Assembly: GCA_009667805.1 (NCBI GenBank)
Contig: CM019064.1
Coordinates: forward strand, 272,533,662-272,597,661
From: Leptobrachium leishanense
Lineage: Eukaryota; Chordata; Amphibia; Anura; Megophryidae
Reading direction: 5' to 3'
DNA: 64,000 nt
This document shows positions 51,176 through 64,000 of the stretch, one piece after another; position 1 is the stretch's first letter, and each line of letters opens with the position of its first letter. The notes under the pieces were generated by a model. It saw only the letters and a program-made list of their open reading frames with translations, was not told the origin of the DNA and made no database searches. Both the position numbers and the translations under genes were made by a program.

Positions 51176-51728
51176 TAGGGGGGGTCCCAGGTCTCCCTCC
51201 CCAACCCCCGGGGGGGGGGGTCCCAGGTCTCCCTCCCCAACCCCCGGGGGGGGGTCCCAGGTCTCCCTCCCCAACCCCCGGGGGGGGGGGTCCCAGGTCT
51301 CCCTCCCCAACCCCGGGGGGGGGGTCCCAGGTCTCCCTCCCCAACCCCCGGGGGGGGGGGTCCCAGGTCTCCCTCCTCCCCAACCCCCGGGGGGGGGGGT
51401 CCCAGGTCTCCCTCCCCAACCCCCGGGGGGGGGTCCCAGGTCTCCCTCCCCAACCCCCGGGGGGGGTCCCAGGTCTCCCTCCCCAACCCCCGGGGGGGGT
51501 CCCAGGTCTCCCTCCCCAACCCCCAGGGGGGTCCCAGGTCTCCCTCCCCAACCCCCAGGGGGGTCCCAGGTCTCCCTCCTCCCCAACCCCCAGGTCTCCC
51601 TCCCCAACCCCCAGGGGGGTCCCAGGTCTCCCTCCCCAACCCCCAGGGGGGTCCCAGGTCTCCCTCCCCAACCCCCAGGGGGTCCTAGGTCTCCCTCCCC
51701 AACCCCCAGGGGGTCCTAGGTCTCCCTC
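51176..51728. repeat. G/C-run minisatellite, about 32-bp unit
   Basis: About 18 units of GGGTCCCAGGTCTCCCTCCC followed by CAACCCC and a variable G run of 3-11 bases. Long G runs lie to the left, and units towards the right carry CAGGGGG instead. All minus-strand frames are open only because of the repeat. Confidence 0.95.
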
Positions 51729-53726
51729 CACAGCAAACACCTGGGGCTGGGAAGGATAACATAGGGCACACCAGAGCCTGTGTCACCCACCCCAGCGTGT
51801 CTCCTCTTACCCTTTGCAGACCCAAGTGTGACCTATGCCACCTAGCGCAACCTCTGGCATGCCCTACATCACCCTCCCCAGCGTTTCCTATGTCACCTTC
51901 TCCATCCCCCAGTGTGTCCTATGTCAGCATACTTAGCACTCTGTCCTGTCACCCTCCACTTTAAGATTCGGTTACCATTTGTACTTGCTTTAGGATTAAC
52001 CTGAGCCCCAACATTCTGAGCCATTTTAAGGCAACAGATTCTGCCCCTTCCCCAGAGCAAAAATGAAAGTATCCTCAAACCCAGACTTAAAAAGGGATAA
52101 GTTAAATTATGTCACGCTGATGAAAAGGAAAAAAAACAAACAACCCCACCCCCCAAAAAAAAAAACAAAAAAAAAACAAATTCAGAGTGCATCAGGATGA
52201 CAGGTGAGCCTAAAGGGCCAAACGCCGCCACCCCCCCAAATCCTTTATTCTGTTCAGTAATCTCCCTATATCATCAATAGAAGGAGGTCACACAGCAAAT
52301 TCACAGGGAAAGACAATTTAATCCAGTAGCCCACAGTATGATAGATCTTAACATGGACAACAGTGTCCTTGTAAAAAGTACATCACATACGCTCCGTCAA
52401 GTGAATTTCACAGAATAATTGAGTACTTTAATTTTATCTGTGCAGAAAGAAGCTCCATTCATCGCAAATGAATCATGTGGTTTAGGTAGAATGAGGAAAA
52501 GCATTGCCCAAATTTCAGACTTCACAGAGGTCATGTGACACAATCACATGCAGCAGGATCACCAATTTTCTCAATTACTAAAAATGCTGTGATATTCTTG
52601 TGTAACAGGCAATTCTGGGATTTTACAAAGCAAGTAGTCAAATTTAACTGCAAAGTATTTGTTGGCCAACATCTATTTTCCTTGTTCACTTAAAGATATT
52701 TATTGGACTTGGGGAGGTGCTAGTTCGGGGGGGGGGGGGATTTAGCTCCCCCAAAAATTTTTACAGGTCATCTGGAAAGCTTAGGTAACCTGTCCAAACT
52801 GAAGGAAAGGGAAAGGAACCTGATCGTACTGCTGCTACGTAAACGGAAAAACCAACAATGTGGTGGCAGGTGGAGTGAAACAATTTCCCTGCATTTTACG
52901 GTAAGGACCCACACTCTCCTTCACTGCTGAAAGCCCACCATCTCCCACGCAGATATGGCCTGCATGCAATGAGCGGCGTGCTTCAGAAAGGGAGTGCGGC
53001 AGCCCAAGTGTGCGTTTAGTTGCAGCACCACAAGCAGAGTTCTACCACCAGGTGCTGCACGGTGACCCAAAGCTTACAGAGAGACGTTCACAGCACGAGC
53101 TGCAAAGGTGTGGAATGTTGCCCTGTTCAGTCTGTTTGGGGGGTGTTAGGGTCATTGTGTGTCTTACAGGGGGTGTTTGGGTCTGTGTGTGACTAGTCTG
53201 TGTCTGGCAATTTCTCTATAGTGGTGTTTATCAGAGTCTTTGCTATTGTCTCTGACTCAGTGTGCGCCTCAGTTTGTCCGTGTAAATCCATCATATCAGG
53301 TTTACTTCTAAAATGAAGGGGGGGGGGGTTAAAAAAATCCAATTTGGTTATTAGAATGATTTTTGTCCCATTGGGTCCATAAAAAAAATAAAAAAATAAC
53401 ACTTTATATGTGTCATAATGTGTGCAAAAGCACACCCTGCAGATAGGTCAGAGTGTCACCACCAGGCTTCCTGTGCTGGAACACAATTATTGCAGACTGA
53501 GACAAGAATGGATTTATGACCACAAAAGTGTCAAACGTTCCTTCACATGTATAGGTAGCAGCCCTAATTTAACAGTAAAAAAGTGATGATTTTTGATTCT
53601 CTGCAATGTGAATTGTCAGACAGGCAAGTTGCTTCAGTGTAAAAGGAACAGATAATTTCACCAATTCTAGAAATTCGCAATCCACTCCTTTTAGGTTTGA
53701 GCAAACCAGCACTGAGCACCTACAAC
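51729..53726. other. no gene seen
   Basis: Non-coding, with poly-A/C-rich stretches near 52120-52190 and G runs near 52720 and 53320. I looked for exons and found none I could support. Confidence 0.4.
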
Positions 53727-54367
53727 GCAATTTATACATAGAGTGGGTGTCTGTGGAGGCGCTTACTAGGTTAACTGTGGTTCCTTAAAAAAGGGGGGGG
53801 GGTGCTGCCTACAAGGGGTTGCACACAAATCTCAACCTAAATGTGCAAATAAATGTGTAGAAAAGGGTAAGGGTCCTAGTGGTGCAGTGGGTGCTTCAAA
53901 TATGGATCAATCTAGATGAGTATTTCTAAATGCTGATATTATGGTTCAACTCTATTTATCAGGTGGTGATAGATAAAAGTACTCCAGTGAGTCAATGTTA
54001 CACTAGTATTGTGCAAATAGCAATTCTGTGCAAATGAACAACCTTGTGCAAAATAAGCAACAACAATGGTGATAAATCCTTAAGTCGCGCGTACAAATTT
54101 GCTCCTATAGCACAAAGTGTATAATAATCCACATGTGCAAAATGCATATAAAGTACATATAAAGTGCATGTGCTCATATATCCTATTCCATTCGTAAAGC
54201 GCAGACAAAATTTGTGTTGATGTGACATAAAAAAACTCATAAGACAGTCCTTTTATTAGGTTATCTGATAGTCTCTGGATGGCCTATGACTGTATAAAGT
54301 GCACGTGAAAAAGTGCAAATCTCAAAATGAATAAGGTCCGTGACTCCTAGTCACCATACAGTATGTA

Positions 54368-55980
<1,613 letters not shown>

Positions 55981-57565
55981 TAGGTCACACTTCAGACAAA
56001 ATGTTCCAACGTTATGCTTACTCTCCTCAGTTGGTAGAGTCCGTAGCATATATGAGGAAGACAAAAAGAGAGACAATAGTGCAGCTGTAGTAATTTGTGA
56101 AGTGAATATATATATATATATGAAAATCACTCACAAATTATCGAGCCTAATAAGTCCTGGCTCTAGGTTGGAATGCCTCACGTCATACAGGGTGACGTTC
56201 CCCCTTTTCCTGGGTCTTCCAGTTATCCTCAAATAAAAAAAGTTATCCTCAAATAAAACACAGAGACAGCGCTCCCATAGCGTGACACGTATATTCTGAG
56301 TAATTGCAATTTTTTGTTCAACTCACCGATGTTGGAGCATCGGTTTTCTCAGGCTCAGCTTAAAAACAAATGGTACTTAGTTATGTGAGTACCTTACCCC
56401 TCTCTCCTGCAATGCCTTTCAGCTTCTGTCTCCAGCTCTGTATAACCATACAGATGAGGACGAAAAAGGGAGAGGGGGGGGGGGTGGAAGAGAAAACTTC
56501 CTCTGCTTTCACCTTTAAAATATTCTCCTCACTCTAAAGGGATAAAATAGTAAGGGGGTATCCCATAACAGAGTAAAACCAGAGATGAGAATCAAGTTAA
56601 AATATCAAAAATTTATTCCAAAAATAGTGGGAGGGGTTACTGGACGCGTTTCGGCACTACACCTGTGCCTTCTTCAAGCAGTATAGCATATGGGGACCCG
56701 AGGCTCCAACATCGGTGAGTTGAACAAAAAAATTGCAATTACTCAGAATATACGTACTGTGTCACGCTATGAGAGCGCTGTCTCTCTGTATGTGTTTTAT
56801 TTGAGGATAACTGGAAGACCCAGGAAAAGGGGGAACGTCACCCTGTATGACGTGAGACATTCCAACCTAGAGCCAGGACTTATTAGGCTCAATAATTTGT
56901 GAGATATATATATATATATAATTGCACTTCACAAATTACTACAGTCTGCACTATTGTCTCTTTTTGTCTTCCTCATATATGCTACGGAATCTACCAACTG
57001 AGGAGAGGAAGCATAACTTTGGAACATTTTGTCTGAAGTGTGACCTACATACTGTATGGTGACTAGGAGTCACGGACCTTGTTCATTTTGAGATTTGCAC
57101 TTTTTCACGTGCACTTTATACAGTCATAGGCCATCCAGAGACTATCAGATAACCTAATAAAAGGACTGTCTTATGAATTTTTTGATGTCACATCAACACA
57201 AATTTTGTGTCTGCACTTTACGAATGGAATAGGCTATATGAGCACATGCACTTTATATGTACTTTATAAGCATTTTGCACATGTGGATTATTATATACTT
57301 TGTGCTATAGGAGCAAATTTGTGATTTAAGGATTTATCACCATTGTTGTTGCTTATTTTGCACAAGGTTGTTCATTTGCACAGAATTGCTATTTGCACAA
57401 TACTAGTGTAACATTGACTCACTGGAGTACTTTTATCTATCACCACCTGATAAATAGAGTTGAACCATAATATCAGCATTTAGAAATACTCATCTAGATA
57501 GATCCATATTTGAAGCACCCACTGCGCCACTAGGACCCTTACCCTTTTCTACAGCAATTTATACA

Positions 57566-58559
57566 GACTTCTTGGTAAATAGTAAAAATGGAATGTACAT
57601 AGGGGGTCTAACACATTAGCACATGTGAATTTATATTCTGTTATGAAAGAACTTGTATGAATCTTGTGATTGATAGAAATTTACCAATTCGTTTTACTTT
57701 AGAAAAGATCAAAAGTTTATAACGCAACCAATTCTGGCTTTAAAGGAGCCTAAAAAGAGATTAAAGTGCTCCTATAGTGACCATGTACACTTTCAATTTA
57801 ATATACCAGTCTTAAAATATCAATGTGATCTCATGCCTTGTTGAGATCTTGCTGCCATACTTCCCCCTAATCCAGTGTCAAGCACAGCCAGGTCTCCCCC
57901 TCCATGGGCTTGTCACAAAGCATGGAGACTGGATCTCAGTGACAGCGGTCAATCAGCTGCAAGGAGGGAGCCTGTTTCCCCAGAATCATTTTGTAATGTG
58001 AACATTGTACTTGTTAACATCTAGGGCCTTCATGTTTTATTTATTTAAAAGTATTTTACCAGGAAGGATACATTGAGATTTCTCTTGTTTTTAATTAGAT
58101 CCTGGTTATATCAATTTCTGTGAAATTTAATCACATACATACAGTCCCTACATCAGTCTGCACTCAACTCGAATGACGAAGCAAAAAACAGATTTCGACG
58201 TGGCAAATTACAGAAGAAAACCCCCCAGAAAATATCACATTGATGCAATTATTCAGTTACTTTACTAGGACAACTGAAATGAGGCTCAGATGCATAAATT
58301 TATCTGGATAATCAATGAGAAAGTTCTACACTTGATTACATCCACTTTTAAAAATCTATTTTGGTTGTCTGGACAGGATTTGGAAAAGCATAAGGTTTCA
58401 CAGCTGCAAATGCGTGTCAGAACAAAAACCCAAAGCCAAGAGGCAAAAAGGTCCTGCCTGCAAAGCTCACAGGCAGATCTTGGGAATGATGAAGAAAACT
58501 TCAGCTGCATTGAAGGCTACTAAGTGTATAGTGGATTTCATACTTAAAACAGGTTACTA
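57566..58559. other. no gene seen
   Basis: Contains AAAGTGCTCCTATAGTGACC near 57763, a MITE-end-like word, and the TTTACCAGGAAGGATACATT repeat at about 58035-58100 shared with 42866-42950. Otherwise featureless. Confidence 0.4.
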
Positions 58560-59860
58560 GAGAGTTGGCCACCCGAGCAACTGGGCAATCAGGTAGAGAA
58601 AGGACTACGAAAGATTATCAAGGATTCAAAAGGTCACACTGGGGGAGCTCCAGAGGATCATGTGTGGACATGAGAGAAACTTTCAAAAGGACAACTATCG
58701 CAGCAAAAGTGATCTGGCCTCTTAAAATTTGAAGAGAAAAAAAAAAAGATTCTCTGGTCTGATGAAACAAAAAATATTACACTTGTTTCAATTCAAAGCA
58801 TCATGTCTGTAGGTAACTAGCACCTCTCATCACTATTCCAAAGGGCAAAGTAGGTTTGATGTAGCATTGTGCTTTGAGGAGGAGTTCAGCAGCAGGAACT
58901 GGTAGGCTGGTTAGGGTTTAGAGCAGAGGTTTCTAAACGGTGTGCCACAACAGTGTGTTGGCAGTAGGCTTCTGGTGTGCTGCCACACTGGGGAGTAGGG
59001 CAAATAATCGATGCATTGATTATCCGCCCGCAACCTCGTCATTTTGGGAAGCACCAAGACCATGCGTCCTCCCATCCAGTCACCTGTACTCCGCGGCAGC
59101 GCTGGGAGGAAGTGATCATAGAATATCACTTCCTCCCATGTCTCCATGCTGTTGCGTATGGACGCAAAGCCCTCTTGTTGACTTAAAGAAACCCATGCAA
59201 AGGAAGGTAGAAGGATGGGGGGGGGGGGGAAGAGAATTTAAATGGAAAGCAGGGTCACCAAACACAAAAAGTTGGGAAAGCTCCGGTTTAGAGAAAGCTG
59301 AATACAGCAATACAGGAGATCCTTGAAGCCCTGCACGCTCTAGACCAGATTGTCACACTGGGCAAAAGGTGCACGTTGCAACAGAACTAAAATGATCCCA
59401 AGCACACAACCATGACAACATAAGAGTGGCTGAGAGTCAAATCTGAATGTCCTTGAACAGTCCAACCAGAGCCCAGACATGAAATCGAACATACCGTCCC
59501 CATCTAACTTGACAGGGCTTGAGCGGTAAATGGCAGAAACTACCCAAATCCAGGTGTGCAAAGCTTTTTGCATCATACCCTGAAGGGTATAAATCAGGGT
59601 AAACTTCAGGCTATAATCCCAGCCAAAAGGGTGCTTCAATCAAGTACAGAGTTTAGGGTCTGAATACTTAAGTCAATGAGAGCCGTACCCCCCCTTTTTT
59701 TTTTTTTAAATAAAATTTTGGGGTCGTTAATTTTTTTTTACTTTGTCCTTATGGTTTACAGAGGATGGACTCCAGTGACAATAGCTTTTAAACAATTTTA
59801 GCATAAAGACGCAACATAAACATAAATGAAATGAAGGGGGTCAGAATACTTTATGATACG
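58560..59860 (+). pseudogene. old Tc1-like transposon remnant with internal insertion
   Basis: Plus-strand relics: WPPEQLGNQVEKGL near 58567, ILWSDETKNITLV near 58750, and LQQN-NDPKHTT near 59375-59410. The right-hand end GGGGTCAGAATACTTTATGA at 59837 is typical of this Tc1 group. Bases about 58915-59310 look like a separate inserted repeat. Many stops. Confidence 0.7.
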
Positions 59861-60487
59861 GCTTCTGAACTGAAGAGACCTGAGAGCACACACACTCGCA
59901 CAATCAGTAGTCATGCGGCCACTGCCTCCTGAAGCTGTATCTCTGGCTTTTTGTACCATTTGATAGAACTATGTCCAGCTCATAAAATGTATTTGGCTCC
60001 GGTGTTTTGTGTCAGCTTCTAAACAAAAGCAAAATGTCAAATTGCCCTTTTATACAGGCAGTGAGTTTCCAGTACAACTATATAAAAGCATTTCGCTATC
60101 CTGTGAAAGGCATTTCTGCCCAATAAAAAAGGGGAAGCGAAGCTGGCTTAAGTTGGATTGTATGACTTAGCTCCACTTTCTACCACAGTACCCATACTGG
60201 AGCGCTCACATTAGCCAATTTTATTTGTCAAGTCTGTTCACAAGGCTCATTGTAAATATAATCTTACATTCATTAACTCATTAAAAGTACATTCCTGTCC
60301 TCCCTCATACATTAAAAGAAAAAAAACATGAGACGCTAGTAAATGTCCCAGGCAAAGTATTTTTGTGTGAGACAAAACCAGAAAGCAATGTAAGCAAGTA
60401 GAAGCCATGAAGACCTCTGCCTACTGAAACATTTAGGAAATCTGGTGGGAGAGGGTCTAATTGAATACACTATCACTTTCCCCCTTA

Positions 60488-60905
60488 ACCGCTTAGTGAC
60501 TGGGCGGTTTTACGATTGTCAGTCCGAAATTGCCTGCTGCTGTTACTTTTCTGCGCTGTTTGGGTTTAGCTTTAATTTTCCTCTCTTACTCGTTTATGGA
60601 ACCCACATGTATTATATAACAGTTTTTCCTCGCCATTAAATGCACTTTTTAAAAAAGATACCATTATTTCCATCATAATTTACTATAAAAAAAATTCTGA
60701 AATATGATTAAAAAAATTGATAACACTTATTCGAAATTTAATCCCCAAAATCTACAACTGCCAAAAAGACCCCAGCTAAATACAGTAGTTTCTAAATTGT
60801 CCCGAGACTAGAAATACCCATTTCACCTGTGCGCTGAGCTCATTTTGACAGTTTTATGCTCATCATGTTTAAACGCCAATTGAAGTACTATTTTATTATA
60901 CCCCC
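60488..60905 (-). repeat. GAGCTCATT-type repeat, reversed copy
   Basis: Contains ACCGCTTAGTGACTGGGCGG, CCAAAATCTACAACTGCC and GTGCGCTGAGCTCATTTTGA, matching 28680-29070 in inverted orientation. Confidence 0.7.
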
Positions 60906-60978
60906 CCCACAATTAGAAAGGAAAAAAAAAAAAAGAAGACCCCCCTTATTTTTCATTTAAATTTTTAGACCAAAACCT

Positions 60979-61861
60979 ACAGGATTATTCAAAGAGATCC
61001 GAATGGCTAGAGAAAGGTAACCGAACGCTGAAAATCAGCATTCGGTTATCTTTCTTGGCCATTCGGCTATCCAGAGAGCAGGCAATTTGCCAAATCCTGG
61101 CGAATTGCCTGCACATTCGGCCTGTTCGAGGGCAGTGAATCCTCATAAAAAAAGGACTGCTTCCTCTAGAGAACAAAAACCAGCAGTGAGTTTCCCGAAA
61201 TGCCCTGTCATTCAGTGGTTTAATTCGGCAGGTTTATGCAGGCGCATCCCATAGGCTTCAATGTTAAAAATATTCCCATTTTAATTCAATATCTAATAAA
61301 CCGTTCATTATAAAATTCTGCAGTAAAAAGTCCATTTATAGATTTTTTAGGATATTTTAAGCATTTTTCTGGCTTTTTTTATTTTATTTATTTTTTAAAA
61401 AAAATCTGTATTTAAGTTTACTTCTTTTTCTGTAACAGCCCTTTTTATTATCATTCATTGGATCTCATACGTAAATTTCAGGCATTGTCGCTCAGTAGTT
61501 TCTTTGCAAACAGCGTTTCACTTTTCAAACATGCAAGTAAACTGTTTTTCTAATTTATTCACCTCCTTTGTCTGCAGTGCAGGGTTTATCCGGAGGCTTC
61601 GCTGCATCTGATCGGCTCCTGCTTGGGTTTTTTTGGCAGGTTAATCCAGATGTTTTTGCAGGTTTTCGGCGTGCATGCGCTGGGTTTTGCGGTTAGTTTT
61701 CTTCGGGTTTGCGGCAGCCTTTCCCTGCAATTTGGGGACCCTGTGGTGCTTGCTGAATACACCGCAGGGTCGCCGAAATGGGATCGGCAAAACGAACCGA
61801 ATTGAAGAGAACGAAAAGTCACCGAACGTGCGGGGACTGATTCTTTTTGAATTACTCTGAT
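60979..61861. mobile_element. CAGGGTTATTC-family DNA element, copy 3
   Basis: Starts CAGGATTATTCAAAGAGATC, has the subterminal hairpin at about 61014-61056, and ends TTTTTGAATTACTCTG. Internal order as in copies 1 and 2. Confidence 0.78.
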
Positions 61862-61879
61862 AGTCATGTTTGATCTCAT

Positions 61880-62700
61880 TGTTGGAGAGACCATGATCAG
61901 GTCTTTCCAAAGAACCCTCCTATCTCCACTTGACAGCTAGGAGGTTAACTGGCCCACTGACGTCACCGAACATATGGTGAGTCGGCAGGTTTTCCCTGCA
62001 CTACTGGGACCCTGCGGTGCATGCTGTATACACCGCAGCGTGGCAAACCAATTCCCCGAAGTGCGGGGAACAAGAGGGCACCGAAATGTCGGTGCTCTCT
62101 GAATAACCCTGTATGTTATTCCTATGTAGATTAAAAAGGGGTTAGTCAAAGAACACTAAACTGGCCACCGAATTGCACCAGTGAATTTCCCCACTCCAAT
62201 TCAAAAAGCTGGCGATTCGCCAAATATTAGTGAACTGTCAGTGAAATCCCCCATAGAGAAGTAACAGTTAATCTATTCAGAGAACACCGAACAGCTGTGA
62301 AAAGTGGTCAAAATGCCCTGATTTTTCAGTAGTTTCATGCAATAGGTTTAAGCAAGCGAATCCCATAGGTTTCAAATGTTAAAAGAAACAGTTTTTCTTT
62401 AAATATTTCTTCAACCATTTAAGCTTTTCATTTACAGCAAAAGTCTAATTTTGTTAGGCACTTTTCGGCAAAAATTTTGATTCCGATTTTTTTTTATTCT
62501 GTAACAGACCTTTTTATTGTTATACATCGGACCTTATATATTGTTACCAGGCTTTTTCATGCATTTTTTTTTTTTTTTAAAGAAAAAAAATACATTTTAA
62601 AAGTTGCTAAATTCACTACCGGGTTGGCGAATGGAGGTTGGCGAAAGAGCATTAAAATGTCGGTGCTCTCTTAACCCCAAAAGCAGAATAACACTGGAGT
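61880..62700. repeat. further fragments related to the CAGGGTTATTC family
   Basis: ACCCTGCGGTGCATGCTGTA, ACCGAAATGTCGGTGCTCTC and TGAATAACCCTGTATG indicate a reversed end near 62110. A second fragment (AGTCAAAGAACACTAAACTG) follows. Boundaries unclear. Confidence 0.5.
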
Positions 62701-63879
62701 ACAAAGTTCCCTGTGCAATCTTTCTTGCGCAGGGTTGAGCTAGGCTCCATGGAGTTCTGTGGAAATACGGATGTGGATACCAGTGGCAGCATGGCAACTG
62801 GTATTCATTTGTCGCTCACAAATATACGGACTTGAGCTGCCAAGGAATTCTAGTTTAAAGCAGATATGTTCCCTATTATTAGATTCAGCTGAAGTCTATA
62901 TATTTGGGATATACCGACTTGAGCTGCTCTTATAGGGCCCTTAATGAATAATGACTCCTAGGTCGTTCAGGATGCATACTGTTAAAATGAGCCAAACATT
63001 TTTACTTTTTTGCCCAAGCTATATTGTCACTTTTCTATATAGGAGTAACGGTTCAATATAACTACTGTTTATCAGGATGGACTGCCGGTAAAAAAAAATT
63101 TAAATAAAAAGTATAATTTGTGTAGGCAATTCAGGAGAAATTTGCTAGGCACTGAGGGGTTAATCAAAATGATTAAAATTTTACATGAAGGGGTTAAGGA
63201 GTACATTGCAAGTTAAATTAACTTGCAATGCAGATGTTAATATGACACAAAAGAAAAGTGGTTAACGGTCACATGAGAGAAAAAAAGGAAAAAAGAAAGC
63301 GGAAGAGAAACAAGTGCTGACTGTCACCAGACTGCAAGGCGGGATCCAGCCATGCTGAAAGCAGACAGAACTAGTTAACAGATCCACTACAGGAGACAGA
63401 ACAAACAGAAGCCTGGAAAGTAAAAGAAAGCCGAAAACTAAAAAGCTTACGCATTCTGCACAAAACAGACAAAAGAACAAGGAAGAATAGCAGAATTACG
63501 GCCGGGGAGGATTTCATCACCCAAAAGATTTGGTCTTTTAATGCAAATAGAGATTGTCCTTAATAAAATGACACTGAAAGAACCTTGTGAAGAGATAAAC
63601 GCGAACTCCAGGAGGATTCCCAGCCCTGTCACACTCAATGCAAGCCTCAGTTGCCTCAAACAAGATAATCAACAATTCTCTGTATGATGAATTCTTATAC
63701 ACACCCAGCTAGCAACCTTACCAAAATAATACAATGATTGCGGGTTATTATTGTAATCACAGGCAACTTCAAGAAACCATCTGCTGGCGAATTACAACCT
63801 GGTAGCAAAAGATCACAGAAAATAGAAATCACACAGGAAGGATTCTCAGCACCAGTACAATATGGAGCATCAAATCACA
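62701..63879. other. no gene seen
   Basis: Non-coding, with a TTAACTTGCAATG/CATTGCAAGTTAA inverted pair near 63200-63240. No exon recognised. Confidence 0.4.
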
Positions 63880-64000
63880 CCTAAGGACAGGGTCAGACAA
63901 GCGTTTTGAAGAGCAGAAGGAACGCCTATGAGAGTGGCTGTTCCTTCCGCTCGATACCCATCTGGCCGCCTCGCTGAGCGCAGTTAGTGCACTCGGTGCT
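63880..64000. mobile_element. GGTGCACAC-related MITE, cut by window end
   Basis: CTAAGGACAGGGTCAGACAA, then GAGAGTGGCTGTTCCTTCCG and GAGCGCAGTTAGTGCACTCG, similar to 48555-48690. The right end is outside the window. Confidence 0.55.

Noticed and set aside
51131..51740. Three long glycine/proline-rich minus-strand frames
   Set aside because: Produced by the G/C minisatellite; no start context, splice sites or conserved content.

Overview
This window is vertebrate nuclear DNA, most likely from a frog or another amphibian. That is inferred from three things: spliced vertebrate genes in a conserved order, very repeat-rich introns, and a mix of Tc1/mariner, hAT, CR1-like LINE, Helitron, Penelope-like and class I retroviral remnants. 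The host genes are ofd1 (minus, one exon at 2158-2252), trappc2 (plus, coding exons between 26654 and 32681) and rab9a (minus, 41154-41759). The neighbour order OFD1-TRAPPC2-RAB9A, with TRAPPC2 divergent from OFD1 and convergent with RAB9A, matches the human Xp22.2 block. A probable shared ofd1/trappc2 promoter lies near 22.79-23.23 kb. trappc2 is complete at 140 codons, and its third intron has AT-AC ends with U12-type splice signals.

Most of the first 23 kb is the large first intron of ofd1, filled with nested insertions. A hAT-like element (2513-13303, 8-bp target duplication) was split by a class I (gamma-like) endogenous retrovirus (2543-12720, 4-bp target duplication CTAG). The provirus has two LTRs, gag, pro, pol and env, all carrying stops or frame changes. 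Its most striking feature is in pol. Between RNase H and integrase is an intronless stretch that reads as the conserved region of the opioid growth factor receptor (OGFR) family. It runs in one open frame into the integrase N-terminal region. This looks like a captured host gene in the pol position where some lentiviruses carry dUTPase.

Downstream is a probable two-exon MULE-type transposase gene on the minus strand (exon 2 at 13804-15088, cut by a 100-base assembly gap; candidate exon 1 at 20724-20996), with an apparent DDE triad and CxxH motif. A 93-bp satellite (21091-22391) lies just upstream of it.

From 33 to 64 kb, rab9a is surrounded by non-coding DNA dominated by repeats. These include several MITE families, a nonautonomous hAT (50148-50985) built from nested palindromes, a G-rich minisatellite (51176-51728), a 3.7-kb palindromic element with hammerhead-ribozyme-like sequence in its loop and a Tc1 transposon in one arm (53739-57553), and decayed Tc1, mariner and Helitron pieces. 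I recognised no other host gene. All identifications are by eye, without database searches.
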